A stretch of DNA of 64,000 nt, from contig NZ_PDWS01000001.1 in the NCBI RefSeq assembly GCF_010093305.1, forward strand, positions 310,001-374,000, in the 5' to 3' direction. Below, one piece after another: positions 17,979 through 28,565 of this stretch; the stretch's first letter is position 1; the number at the start of each line of letters is the position of its first letter. The notes below the pieces were generated by a model. The model was not told the DNA's origin and made no database searches. It saw only the letters and a list, made by a program, of their open reading frames with translations. A program made the translations under genes and the position numbers. This DNA is from Pseudoxanthomonas sacheonensis (GTDB lineage: Bacteria > Pseudomonadota > Gammaproteobacteria > Xanthomonadales > Xanthomonadaceae).

Positions 17979-18668
17979 TTACTGCCAGGCCTTGAGCTGC
18001 AGATCGATGGAGTCCTGCCCGTCTTCGCGTTGCAGGATGCGCGCGGGGACCGGCATGTTGGGCACTACCCATACGATGGTCTGCTTGTTGCCCGCGGTGC
18101 GCACGACCTTGGTGGCGTCGCGCGCTTGTCCGCCGATGGTGATCTTTTCCTTGCCGGCCACCTGGTAGCTCATGGTCTTGGCGTTGCCGTTCTCGACCAT
18201 GCGGTAGCTCAGCGGCTTGCCGGCGGCGACGTCGCGCACCAGGGCCAGATTGACCAGCAGCGCATCCATGTCGCCGGGCTTCAGGGCGACCGGTCCGGCG
18301 CGCTCCGGCTTGACGTCGCCGGTCCATGTCGCCTGGCTCTTGCTCCAGTCGAAGTTCGCATTGACCGCTTTCTTCTTCACCAGCACCCGCGACAGGTCGG
18401 CGCTGGAGAGCGGACGCAACCAGCCTTTCTGTTCGTCGAACACCGTCTTCTGGCTCAAGTCCACCAGCTGGTTCTTGATGGTGAGGCTGTACTGCCAGCG
18501 GTTGCCGCCCTGCGAGGTGATCGACATCTGCCCATCGCCCTGCATGCCCATCGCGCTGGCCTGGTATTGGGCCGAAAACGCTTCGACGGCAGCGGCCGGC
18601 AGACTCGCCGCCGCCAGCAGGCCGGCGGCGACAACGGCAGTGGCAGCGACAGTGATCCTGATTTTCAT
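17979..18668 (-). CDS. DUF3108-domain periplasmic protein (copy 1)
   Basis: The 229-residue protein has a signal peptide (MKIRITVAATAVVAAGLLAAASLPAAAVEA). A DUF3108 beta-rich domain follows: FSAQYQASAMGMQGDGQMSI and ending ILQREDGQDSIDLQLKAWQ. Function is unknown; family members are found next to purN in Xanthomonadaceae. It is clearly paralogous to the gene 3 bases upstream (18672-19403), sharing the WQGDVK/WTGDVK and RILxREDGQD blocks, so a tandem duplication is inferred. Confidence 0.85.
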   Translation of the reverse strand: MKIRITVAATAVVAAGLLAAASLPAAAVEAFSAQYQASAMGMQGDGQMSITSQGGNRWQYSLTIKNQLVDLSQKTVFDEQKGWLRPLSSADLSRVLVKKKAVNANFDWSKSQATWTGDVKPERAGPVALKPGDMDALLVNLALVRDVAAGKPLSYRMVENGNAKTMSYQVAGKEKITIGGQARDATKVVRTAGNKQTIVWVVPNMPVPARILQREDGQDSIDLQLKAWQ

Positions 18669-18671
18669 GGC

Positions 18672-19403
18672 TTATTGCACTCCTTGGTATTCGACCAGGC
18701 GCAGGTCGATGGTGTCCTGGCCGTTTTCGCGGCGCAGGATCCGGACCGGGGTAGGGACGCCATTGGCGACCCAGAAGATGGTTTCGTCGTTGCCGCCGTT
18801 GGTGCGGGCCACGCGCATGGCGTCGTAGCTCAGGTCGTCCACGGCGACGATCTCGGTCTGTTCGGCGACAGCATACTGGTAGTCGCGGATGCGGCCGTCG
18901 TCGACCACGCGATAGTTGAGCGCCTTGCCGGGCTGGGCGTCGCGGATCACCGCAAGATTCATCAGCAGCGAACTCATGTCGCCCTCGTGCAGCGGCACAG
19001 GCGCGGAACGGGACTTCTTGACGTCGCCCTGCCAGCGCGCGCTCAGCGCCTTCCAGTCGTAGGTGCCGGAAATCTTCTTGCCAGTGAACAGGGCATGTTT
19101 GACCGTAGCCTGGCTGAGCGGGCGGTAGGTATCGCCCACCGTGTCGAACAGCGTGCTTTGTTCGATGTTCAAGCCCACCAGATGCGCGAACCCACGGGTG
19201 CCGCGAATGCCCAGGTCCACGCGCCAGCGGTTGCCGTCGTTCTGCACCACCTGCATCTTGGCGCTGCCGGCGAGCTTGCCTTCGTTATAGGCCTGGTAAG
19301 TGGCCACGAAAGGCTCAAGCGCAAACGCCGGCAAGCTGGCCAGGGCCAGCGCACCGGTCAGCAAAGCGCGGGAGAACATTCCGCGGGAGAACAAGGAAGT
19401 CAT
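18672..19403 (-). CDS. DUF3108-domain periplasmic protein (copy 2)
   Basis: The 243-residue protein has an N-terminal signal sequence (about 1-29, ending LPAFALE). The same DUF3108 fold follows: FVATYQAYNEGKLAGSAKMQ, RWQGDVKKSR and ending RILRRENGQDTIDLRLVEY. Its start overlaps the purN stop by 4 bases, so it is read from the purM-purN transcript. The two copies share the domain plan but differ strongly in sequence, so the duplication is old. Confidence 0.85.
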   Translation of the reverse strand: MTSLFSRGMFSRALLTGALALASLPAFALEPFVATYQAYNEGKLAGSAKMQVVQNDGNRWRVDLGIRGTRGFAHLVGLNIEQSTLFDTVGDTYRPLSQATVKHALFTGKKISGTYDWKALSARWQGDVKKSRSAPVPLHEGDMSSLLMNLAVIRDAQPGKALNYRVVDDGRIRDYQYAVAEQTEIVAVDDLSYDAMRVARTNGGNDETIFWVANGVPTPVRILRRENGQDTIDLRLVEYQGVQ

Positions 19404-20074
19404 GGGGAGGATGCGGCGTCCGGAGGCGTCAGATTACCGGCAGAATCTAGACTCAGGGGTCTAAATATGGGCTGACCATCGCAGAACGCCATGCCGTCGC
19501 GTTCAGCGAGCCTGCCGTCGCTGGCCAGGCGCAGGACCGCCGCCAGCAGCGCATGTTCCCGCGGAAGCAGCCGCTGGGCCAGTGTTTGCGCCGTATCCCC
19601 GGGGAGTACGGGAATGCTGGCCTGGGCGATCACGCTGCCGGCATCCAGTTCAGGTATGACGAAGTGCACGCTGCCGCCATGGCGGTCGTCGCCGGCCTCC
19701 AGCGCACGCGCATGGGTATGCAGGCCGCGGTATTTCGGCAGCAGCGACGGATGGATGTTGAGCAGCCGCCCGCGGAAGCGCGCGATGAAATCGTCGCCCA
19801 GGATGCGCATGTAACCCGCGCATACCACCCAGTCGGGCCGGCAGGCGGCGACCGCTTCGCCCATTGCCCGGTCGAAAGAAGTGCGATCCGGAAACGAACG
19901 CGCATCGGCTGCCCAGCGCAGGGCTTCCGGAACGCGTTCCAATGCCGGTGCCTGCGGTTTGTCCGAGAACACGCCGACGATTTCCGCGTTCAATCGGCCG
20001 GCGGCGATCTCATCCAGCAGCGCCTGCAGATTGCTGCCGCGGCCGGAGACCAGAACGGCGATGCGCCCGCTCAT
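19400..20074 (-). CDS. purN: Phosphoribosylglycinamide formyltransferase PurN
   Basis: The 224-residue enzyme formylates GAR using 10-formyl-THF in purine synthesis. The phosphate-binding loop VSGRGSNLQALL is present. The catalytic set is LLNIHPSLLPKYRGLHTHAR (N106, H108) and D144 in ELDAGSVIAQ. The Met at 20074 starts the Rossmann strand; upstream open sequence belongs to another gene. It overlaps the yjdF-like gene by 4 bases. Confidence 0.96.
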   Translation of the reverse strand: MSGRIAVLVSGRGSNLQALLDEIAAGRLNAEIVGVFSDKPQAPALERVPEALRWAADARSFPDRTSFDRAMGEAVAACRPDWVVCAGYMRILGDDFIARFRGRLLNIHPSLLPKYRGLHTHARALEAGDDRHGGSVHFVIPELDAGSVIAQASIPVLPGDTAQTLAQRLLPREHALLAAVLRLASDGRLAERDGMAFCDGQPIFRPLSLDSAGNLTPPDAASSP

Positions 20075-20700
20075 GGCGTTGCGGCTTGCGGGGTTCGAAT
20101 CGCGGCCGCATCGCTGCGCGGCCATGCGCTGAATGCGCCCAGCGTCGCCAGCAACATATCGGCATGCGCATCCCACATATCGCCCTGCTGGCCGTTGTAA
20201 GACTCCGCTGCCTCTGGCGAGAGCGTCAGGGCGATGGCCCATTCCAGCCATTCGTACAGCAGGCTGCTGCACATGATCGCCATGACCGCGAGCACGAACG
20301 CCTGGCGCGCGGTGAGAGGCCAGCGCTGGCGCAGGTAATGCACGACCGCGGGAGCGAAGCAGATGCCGTAGAGAAGGTGGATCAGGCGATCCATGTTGTT
20401 CCGTTTCCAGCCGAATGCGTTTTGCGGCGACCATCCGGTCAGCGTCTGTATCCACTGGTCGTACGGCACGTTGGAGTACAGCCAGCGCGCGGCGACGCTG
20501 TGCACGCAGATGAAGGCGCAGATCAACACGAATTGCCAGGTGAGCATGGGCCAGCGGCGGTCGTGCCGCCAAAGCCAGACCAGTCCGACCACCGTGAGGC
20601 TGCTGTGCAGAGCCTGTTCCATGGGCCACAGCGGCGCGATCCAGCTCGCAGCGAATACGGCAAGCGTCAGCGCCAACGCGACTTTCTTTCCGGCCAACAT
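20071..20700 (-). CDS. DUF2238/YjdF-family inner membrane protein
   Basis: The 209 residues (the same length as E. coli YjdF) carry about five membrane helices. The polar motif NMDRLIHLLYGICFAPAV and the acidic CSSLLYEWLEWAIALTLSPE lie in or near the membrane, followed by GQQGDMWDAHADMLLATLGA. That Asp/His-rich pattern is typical for DUF2238. Function is unknown. It sits between purM and purN, whose usual direct pairing it interrupts, but the short spacing (8 bases, 4-base overlap) says it is part of that operon. Confidence 0.85.
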   Translation of the reverse strand: MLAGKKVALALTLAVFAASWIAPLWPMEQALHSSLTVVGLVWLWRHDRRWPMLTWQFVLICAFICVHSVAARWLYSNVPYDQWIQTLTGWSPQNAFGWKRNNMDRLIHLLYGICFAPAVVHYLRQRWPLTARQAFVLAVMAIMCSSLLYEWLEWAIALTLSPEAAESYNGQQGDMWDAHADMLLATLGAFSAWPRSDAAAIRTPQAATP

Positions 20701-20708
20701 GGAAGGCC

Positions 20709-21776
20709 TCAGCCGATCTTCAAGCGTTCGTCGCCGTTGGCTTTCACCACTTCGCCGATCCGCCAGTGGGCCAGGCCCAGGTGTTGGATATCGGCCTCCA
20801 GCGAAGGGGCTTGATCCTGCGCGACGATCAGTACGAAACCGATGCCGCAGTTGAAGGTGCGCCACATCTCGGCATCGGCCACCGCGCCTTCGCGCTGCAG
20901 CCACTCGAACACCGGCGGCAACGGCCACGCGCTGGGGTCGATTTCCAGGCCCAGCGCCTTGGGCACCACGCGGATGATTTTTTCCACCAGCGCGCCGCCG
21001 GTGACGTGCGCCATGGCGTGGATATCGTGCCTGGCCAGCAGTTCCAGCACCGGCTTCACGTAAATGCACGTGGGCTCCATCAGGGCATCGGCCAGCTTCA
21101 CGCCGCCGACGTCGAGATCCAGGCCGCCGTTGTCGGGAGTGGCGCCGACGCGCGCCAGGACCCTGCGGATCAGCGAATAGCCGTTGGAGTGCGGGCCGCT
21201 GGAAGCGATGCCGACCAGCACGTCGCCTTCGCGCACGCGGCTGCCGTCGATCAGTCTGGCTTTTTCCACCGCACCGACGGTGAAGCCGGCCAGATCGTAT
21301 TCGCCTGGCGGGTACATGTCGGGCATTTCCGCCGTTTCGCCGCCGATCAGTGCGCAACCGGCGATTTCGCAGCCCTTGGCGATGCCGCCCACCACATCGA
21401 CCGTGGTTCCCACATCCAGCTTGCCGGTGGCGAAATAATCGAGAAAGAACAGCGGTTCGGCGCCTTGCACCAGCACGTCGTTGACGCACATGGCGACCAG
21501 ATCGATGCCGATGGTGCCGTGCCGGTTCAGCTGTTTGGCCAGGATCAGTTTTGTGCCCACGCCGTCGGTGCCCGAAACCAGCACCGGCTCCCTGTATTTT
21601 CCGGACAGATCGAACAGCCCGCCGAAGCCGCCGATCCCGCCGCCAAGCACTTCCGGGCGCAGGGTGCGCCGGATGGCCGGCTTGATGCGTTCTACGACTT
21701 CATTGCCCGCATCGATATCGACCCCGGCATCGCGGTAAGTCATCGGGGTGGGGGCGGGCGGAGCGGACTGGGTCAC
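20709..21776 (-). CDS. purM: Phosphoribosylformylglycinamidine cyclo-ligase PurM
   Basis: The 355-residue AIR synthetase shows the family's [20 protein letters not shown] start, [35 protein letters not shown] and [20 protein letters not shown]. It closes the imidazole ring in purine synthesis. It heads the minus-strand run purM, yjdF-like, purN, DUF3108 x2. It is divergent from the DUF2066 gene across a 156-base gap that should contain both promoters; I see no clear PurR-like operator there. Confidence 0.96.
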   Translation of the reverse strand: MTQSAPPAPTPMTYRDAGVDIDAGNEVVERIKPAIRRTLRPEVLGGGIGGFGGLFDLSGKYREPVLVSGTDGVGTKLILAKQLNRHGTIGIDLVAMCVNDVLVQGAEPLFFLDYFATGKLDVGTTVDVVGGIAKGCEIAGCALIGGETAEMPDMYPPGEYDLAGFTVGAVEKARLIDGSRVREGDVLVGIASSGPHSNGYSLIRRVLARVGATPDNGGLDLDVGGVKLADALMEPTCIYVKPVLELLARHDIHAMAHVTGGALVEKIIRVVPKALGLEIDPSAWPLPPVFEWLQREGAVADAEMWRTFNCGIGFVLIVAQDQAPSLEADIQHLGLAHWRIGEVVKANGDERLKIG

Positions 21777-21932
21777 GGAAGAACCATGGCGAGGGCGGGA
21801 GAGCCGTTGATTTTAAGGGAATATGCATGCCAATCGTCCGTCCTGAACGGCCCAGATTGGCGCACGGGGCGCATTCGGGCAACAATTCACCCTGTTCGCC
21901 AGGCAATCGCTGGCTACAAGGATGCTCTCTAG

Positions 21933-23006
21933 ATGCGCCGGATTTCTGGATTTGCGTGGGTCGCGGTTCTTTCCTTGCTACTGGCCTCCACGGCCTGGGC
22001 GCAGAGCGGGTTGCGCACCGAAGGCGACCGCGCCGGCGCGCAAGGCGTGTACGACGCCGAAGTGCCTGTAAACGGCCAGGGCGAAGCCGAGCGCAACAGC
22101 GCTTTCGCCCGCGCGCTGAGCGTGGTGCTGGGCAAGCTGAGCGGCGATCGCGGCGCGGCGGGCCGTCCGGGCGTAGGCGCGGAACTGCGCAATGCCAAGA
22201 ACTACGTCGCCAGCTACGACTACCGCCAGGACCAGGGCACTTCGCCCAGCGGCGCTCCCACCTTCCGCAGTACGCTGGTGGTGCGTTTCACACCGGCCGA
22301 AGTCGATTCGCTGATGAGCGCATTGGGCCTGCCGGTATGGCCGCAGCCACGGCCCAAGCCGGTGGTCTGGCTGGCCATCGACGATGGCAGCGGTCCGCGG
22401 CTGGTGGGGCTGCCGCAGGCCAATGCGGCCCGGCCCTTGTTGAATCGCGCGGTCGAACGCGGCTACAAGCTCGGCCTGCCCGCCGGCAATGCCGCCGAGC
22501 AGGCCCTGGTCGGCGCCATCTGGCGCCAGGACAGCGCCGCCGTGGCGCGCGCTTCGGCCAAATACAGTCCGCCCATGCAGCTGTTGGGCAAGCTTTACCG
22601 CGCCAAGGCCGGTGGCTGGATGGCCGACTGGGTCTTCGTGGACAACGGCAAGATCCTGTCGAAATGGACCAGCAAGAACGCCGATGCGCGCGCTGCCATG
22701 GCCGCGGGCGCGGACGGCGCGGCCGAAGCGTTGATGAAGCGCTACGGCAAGCGCGGCAGCGCAGGCGCATCGGGGACCTACCGGGTGGTCTTCACCGGCA
22801 TCAACAGCGCCGACGACTACCTGCGCCTGTCGGCCGCATTGCAGGGCATCAGCGTGGTACGCAAGATCACGCCGGTGCGCGCCAGCGGCAACACGCTGGA
22901 AGCGGATCTGGAGTTGCTGACGGGGTTGCCGGGCTTCAAGCGCATGCTGGGCGATGGTCCGCTGGAAGGCGGCGAGGGCGATCCTCCTGTCTACCACCTG
23001 AGGTGA
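21933..23006 (+). CDS. DUF2066-domain exported protein
   Basis: The 357-residue protein has a signal peptide ending at STAWAQ (about residue 24). The DUF2066 domain follows, with the family pattern VYDAEVPVNGQGEAERNSAF (a repeat-like VxxxSxxERNxAFxxAL motif). Its role is unknown. The purM / DUF2066 / AI-2E transporter neighbourhood recurs across gammaproteobacteria. AAGGA lies about 10 bases before the ATG. It is 7 bases upstream of the transporter gene, so they are co-transcribed. Confidence 0.88.
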   Translation: MRRISGFAWVAVLSLLLASTAWAQSGLRTEGDRAGAQGVYDAEVPVNGQGEAERNSAFARALSVVLGKLSGDRGAAGRPGVGAELRNAKNYVASYDYRQDQGTSPSGAPTFRSTLVVRFTPAEVDSLMSALGLPVWPQPRPKPVVWLAIDDGSGPRLVGLPQANAARPLLNRAVERGYKLGLPAGNAAEQALVGAIWRQDSAAVARASAKYSPPMQLLGKLYRAKAGGWMADWVFVDNGKILSKWTSKNADARAAMAAGADGAAEALMKRYGKRGSAGASGTYRVVFTGINSADDYLRLSAALQGISVVRKITPVRASGNTLEADLELLTGLPGFKRMLGDGPLEGGEGDPPVYHLR

Positions 23007-23013
23007 CGCCGGC

Positions 23014-24222
23014 ATGACCGAAACTCCCGAATTCGAGATCGCGCGCTTCCTGCGTCGCTTGCAGTGGGCCGCTTTGGGCGTGGGCGCGTGCTGGTTGCTG
23101 TGGCTGCTCGCGCCCATCCTGACGCCGTTCGCGGTGGCCGCCTTGCTGGGTTGGCTGGGCGATCCCCTGGTGGACCGCCTGGAGTTGGCGGGCCGCTCGC
23201 GCAATACCGCAGTGATCCTGGTGTTCACGGTGATGGCGCTGCTGTTGGCGCTGGTGCTGATCATCCTGGTGCCGCTGATCGAAGGCCAGATCTCCACGCT
23301 GATCGAATCGCTGCCGCGCTACCGGCTCTGGTTCACCGGGGTGGCCATTCCCTGGATCGAAGGGCGCTTCGGCGTCCAGATCGCCACGTGGCTGGACCTG
23401 GATCATCTGATCGAACTGGTGCGCAGCAACTGGGAACGCGCCGGCGGCATGGCCGCCACGGTGCTGGGCTACGTCTCGCGCTCGGGCTTCGCGTTGATCG
23501 GCTGGATGGCCAACCTGGTGCTGATCCCGGTCATCACTTTCTTCTTCCTGCGCGACTGGGACCTGATCGTGGGCCGGGTGGCCTCGATGGTGCCGCGCGA
23601 CCATATCGAAACCGTGAGCCGGCTGGCGCGCGAATCCAGCGACGTGCTGGGCGGTTTCCTGCGCGGTCAATTCCTGGTGATGATCATCCTAGGAATCATG
23701 TACGGCATCGGTCTGTGGGCGGTGGGCCTGGACCTGGGCATTCTCATCGGCATCATCGCCGGTCTGCTGACCTTCGTGCCTTATCTGGGGCCGACCAGCG
23801 GCGTGGTGCTCGGCGTGCTGGCCGCGCTGATGCAGTACGGGGACTGGAAGCATATCGCCGGCGTGCTGGCGGTGTTCGGCGTAGGCCAGCTGATCGAAAG
23901 CTACTGGCTGACGCCGAAGCTGGTGGGCGACCGCATCGGCCTGCATCCGGTCGCGGTCGTGTTCGCGGTGCTGGCCGGCGGCCAGCTCTTCGGGTTCCTC
24001 GGCATGCTGCTGGCGTTGCCGATGGCCGCCGTAGTCAACGTGCTGCTCCGCTACGCGCATGAGCGCTATACGCAGAGCACGCTGTATGCCGGCGAACACG
24101 CCACGGTCATTCTGGACACCTACGTGGATAAGGACGTCGTGGACAAGGATCTTGCGGACAAGGACGTTATGGATAAGGGCAGCAGCGCCGAAGCCCCGTC
24201 CAAGGTCGCCGACGAGAAGTGA
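23014..24222 (+). CDS. AI-2E family transporter (PerM-like permease)
   Basis: The 402-residue polytopic protein has the family layout of about eight helices. A central amphipathic block (LIESLPRYRLWFTGVAIPWI...) and the C-terminal signature GQLIESYWLTPKLVGDRIGL are present. Members export various small molecules or act as Na+/H+ antiporters; AI-2 export is only one case. The soluble tail is odd: residues about 370-390 repeat a VDKD/ADKD/MDKG unit four times. It overlaps hda by 4 bases. Confidence 0.9.
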   Translation: MTETPEFEIARFLRRLQWAALGVGACWLLWLLAPILTPFAVAALLGWLGDPLVDRLELAGRSRNTAVILVFTVMALLLALVLIILVPLIEGQISTLIESLPRYRLWFTGVAIPWIEGRFGVQIATWLDLDHLIELVRSNWERAGGMAATVLGYVSRSGFALIGWMANLVLIPVITFFFLRDWDLIVGRVASMVPRDHIETVSRLARESSDVLGGFLRGQFLVMIILGIMYGIGLWAVGLDLGILIGIIAGLLTFVPYLGPTSGVVLGVLAALMQYGDWKHIAGVLAVFGVGQLIESYWLTPKLVGDRIGLHPVAVVFAVLAGGQLFGFLGMLLALPMAAVVNVLLRYAHERYTQSTLYAGEHATVILDTYVDKDVVDKDLADKDVMDKGSSAEAPSKVADEK

Positions 24223-24914
24223 GCGTCCCGCAACTGCCGCTGGCGTTGCGCTATCCGCCCGACCAGCGCCTGGAAAGTTTCATCGCCGCGCCGCAGGGCG
24301 CGGTCGCGCAACTGCGCGAACTTGCGCAAGCGCAGGGCGCGGACTGGCTTTACGTGGCGGGCGCCAGCGGCACCGGCAAGACCCATCTGGCGCTGGCGCT
24401 GTGCGCAGCCGCCCAGCAGGCCGGTCGCCGTTCGGCCTATCTGCCGCTGATGGCGGCGAGCGGGCGGTTGCGCGATGCGCTGGAAGCGTTGGAAGGCAAC
24501 GACGTAGTCGCACTGGATGGGCTGGAAGCCGTTGCCGGCCATCGCGACGACGAGGTCGCGCTGTTCGATTTCCATAACCGCGCGCGCAGCGCCGGATTGA
24601 ACCTGCTTTATGCGGCGCGGGAAGTGCCCGACGCGCTGGACCTGGCGCTGCCCGATTTGCGTTCGCGGTTGTCGCAGAACGCACGCATCCTGCTGCATCC
24701 GCTCGACGACGCGTCCCGCGCCGAGGTATTGCGCGATCGCGCCCAGCGGCGCGGTCTGGTTCTGGAGGAAACGGCCATCGACTGGATGCTTTCCCGTACC
24801 GATCGCAACCTGGCCAGCCTGGTCGCTTTGCTGGACCGCCTGGATCGGGAATCGCTGGCCGCGCAGCGAAGAATCACGGTGCCTTTCCTGCGCCAGGTAA
24901 TGGACGCATCCTAG
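24219..24914 (+). CDS. hda: DnaA regulatory inactivator Hda
   Basis: The 231-residue AAA+ protein is related to DnaA domain III. It has an N-terminal beta-clamp-binding motif QLPLAL (5-10), Walker A GASGTGKT (48-55), Walker B-like DVVALDGLEAVAG and an arginine-finger region DLRSRL. Hda with the clamp stimulates DnaA-ATP hydrolysis after replication starts. The start is GTG at 24219, overlapping the stop of the transporter. Slightly weak helix-turn-helix-like C-terminus is normal for Hda. Confidence 0.94.
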   Translation: MSVPQLPLALRYPPDQRLESFIAAPQGAVAQLRELAQAQGADWLYVAGASGTGKTHLALALCAAAQQAGRRSAYLPLMAASGRLRDALEALEGNDVVALDGLEAVAGHRDDEVALFDFHNRARSAGLNLLYAAREVPDALDLALPDLRSRLSQNARILLHPLDDASRAEVLRDRAQRRGLVLEETAIDWMLSRTDRNLASLVALLDRLDRESLAAQRRITVPFLRQVMDAS

Positions 24915-24937
24915 CCCGGGGTCTTGGCGCCCTCGCT

Positions 24938-25747
24938 CTAGCGGCAGGCTTCCGGGACTTTCTCCCAGACCACCGGTTCCCAATAGGCGTTGTCGCGGAT
25001 GCTTTGCGTATCCAGCTTGTCCTTCAGCAGGCGCGCGCCGATGCGGTAGCCGATGCCGGGCTCCACATCTATCACCAGCGATTTGTAGGCGCGCGCCAAC
25101 GCGAACTTCTTCATCTTCGCGATCTGCTGGAGTTGCGCCGAGTTCAAGTATGTGGGATCGATGAACTCGCGCACTACCAGAACATGCTTGCCTGTGTCGA
25201 CCCGGTGGCGGTTCGTGGGTTGCAGCGGTGTGCTGCGTCCGTCGATTTGGGTGATTTCGGCTTCGAATATTCCCTTGCTGCGAGGAACGACACCTGCCCG
25301 CGTGCTGGCATAGCCGCAAGCTTGCGCTCCTTTTCGCAGCGCCGGATTAGCGGCGTCCGCGCGGCCCGAGAGCGCGAGCGTTTTGCCGTTGCGCACGGCT
25401 TCCACGCGCAGCGCCCCATTGCCTTCCTGCAGCGCGCTTTCAAGCGCCGACGAAGGTTTCGGCGTGCCGTCCAGGCGGCGTCCGTTGACCGCACGCAACT
25501 TGTCGCCCGCTCGCAGTCCCAGCCGGTCGGCCGCTCCGCCGGGAGTGATGGCAAGTATGGTCACGCCGTTGGCGCTGGCCTGCCGTACGTCGACCACCGC
25601 ACCCAGTTCGTAGCGCGTCTGAGCGGCGGCAGCGCTGGCCTGCAATACGACGGTCGCGATGGGCTCAGCGGCTTGTCCGGCGTTCGCGGAGGTGGCGGAC
25701 AGCCATGCGCTGAGCAGCGTGATGGCAAGGAGGGTACGCGATGGCAT
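24938..25747 (-). CDS. Exported PDZ-domain protein
   Basis: The 269-residue protein has a signal peptide (MPSRTLLAITLLSAWLSATSANA). A single PDZ domain follows at about 50-130 (GVTILAITPGGAADRLGLRA, GDKLRAVNGRRLDG). There is no protease domain. The C-terminal 140 residues match nothing I recognise and contain three Cys (QACGY, EACR). It lies downstream of an ECF sigma factor and its membrane partner, so it is probably controlled by them. It is convergent with hda, 23 bases apart. Confidence 0.8.
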   Translation of the reverse strand: MPSRTLLAITLLSAWLSATSANAGQAAEPIATVVLQASAAAAQTRYELGAVVDVRQASANGVTILAITPGGAADRLGLRAGDKLRAVNGRRLDGTPKPSSALESALQEGNGALRVEAVRNGKTLALSGRADAANPALRKGAQACGYASTRAGVVPRSKGIFEAEITQIDGRSTPLQPTNRHRVDTGKHVLVVREFIDPTYLNSAQLQQIAKMKKFALARAYKSLVIDVEPGIGYRIGARLLKDKLDTQSIRDNAYWEPVVWEKVPEACR

Positions 25748-25764
25748 GGCTGTATATTCCCGAA

Positions 25765-26166
25765 TCAGATCCGGTTGCGCCGGAAAGCGGAGTTGCCGGA
25801 CTGAAGGCCGACAAGCAGCGCATCGCGCGCCACCCACATCGGGGCGATTTCGGCATCGCTGGCGCCGCGGTCGTAGGCGGCCTGCAAGGCGTGGTCGAGC
25901 GCACGCAACTCCGCCTGCGCATCGTGCTGCATGGAGGGCCGTGCGGCGATTCGTTCGCCAGGCGTCCTGCCGGCGCCGGCGAACATCGGCGCCAGCAACG
26001 GGGCCGCCATCACTGCCGCCAGCGCCAGCGTGGCGATTCCGGCGCCAAGCTTGCGGCGCTGGAGTTTCTGCCTGCGTTTGGCGTCCACGCGCCGCCACAA
26101 AGCGTCGGGCAATGGAATTTCGGGAAGAGCGTGCAGCTGTTCGCGCACTCGAGTGGGTTCAATCAT
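25765..26166 (-). CDS. Putative membrane anti-sigma partner of the ECF factor
   Basis: The 133-residue protein has a cytosolic basic N-terminus (about 1-40), one membrane helix (about 42-62) and a periplasmic tail with Gln/Ala-rich helices. It lacks the HxxxCxxC zinc anti-sigma motif. The anti-sigma assignment comes from position only: its start overlaps the sigma gene stop by 8 bases, the usual coupling. The PDZ gene follows after 17 bases. Confidence 0.6.
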   Translation of the reverse strand: MIEPTRVREQLHALPEIPLPDALWRRVDAKRRQKLQRRKLGAGIATLALAAVMAAPLLAPMFAGAGRTPGERIAARPSMQHDAQAELRALDHALQAAYDRGASDAEIAPMWVARDALLVGLQSGNSAFRRNRI

Positions 26167-26701
26167 TGCCAACTCCTGTTTCCAGATCCTCGCGCAGCTT
26201 CGCCAGCGCGCGCGAAACGATCGACTTCGACCAGCTCTGGCTGCGGCCGAAACGCTCTCCCAACTCCGGGTGGGACCAGCCCTCCATTTCATGCAGCCAA
26301 ACCACGGTACGCACCAGCGGCGGCAGGCGTTGCAGCATGCCCAGGATTTCCGTGTTTTCGGTGGGATCGGCGCTGTCGTCGGGCCATGCGTCGTGATCGG
26401 CCTCGGCCACGAAGCGTTGCTCGCGGCGCAGCCTGTCGATAGCGGCGTTGGCCGCCACTCTTTTCAACCAGGGACGCAGGGGCGCGTTCTCGCGCAATCC
26501 CGAAAGGAAGCCCAGCATTTTCAGGAAGGTGTCCTGGGTGATGTCCTCGGCCGCCGCGGCATTGCCGGTCAGGCGATAGGCCAATGCGTGAATGGCCTTC
26601 GCATGGTTCCGGTAGAGCTGCGCGAACGCATCGTGGTCGCCCCAGCGCGCCTTGCGTACCAGCGCGGCTTCTTCAGGGTTGGCTTCTGGGGCGGAATGCA
26701 T
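26159..26701 (-). CDS. ECF-type RNA polymerase sigma factor
   Basis: The 180-residue sigma-70 family protein has region 2 at about 20-90 (AFAQLYRNHAKAIHALAYRL, AAAEDITQDTFLKMLGFLSG) and region 4 at about 120-175 (LPPLVRTVVWLHEMEGWSHP, ELGERFGRSQSWSKSIVSRA). The Trp-Ser in the region 4 recognition helix is unusual for ECF factors. It heads a three-gene unit with a membrane protein and a PDZ protein. I cannot define its target promoter from this window. Confidence 0.9.
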   Translation of the reverse strand: MHSAPEANPEEAALVRKARWGDHDAFAQLYRNHAKAIHALAYRLTGNAAAAEDITQDTFLKMLGFLSGLRENAPLRPWLKRVAANAAIDRLRREQRFVAEADHDAWPDDSADPTENTEILGMLQRLPPLVRTVVWLHEMEGWSHPELGERFGRSQSWSKSIVSRALAKLREDLETGVGND

Positions 26702-26763
26702 CGGAAGAGGATACGGGCGGGAAGCGGTCTGCGTTGCAGACCGGATCGATCGGGCGGGGTCGA

Positions 26764-28490
<1,727 letters not shown>

Positions 28491-28565
28491 TCGATTTTTC
28501 CAAGTCAAAAGGCTGTTAAGGTCCACAGGGTAAACTGCGTCGCACGTGACTAGCGAGAAAAATGC

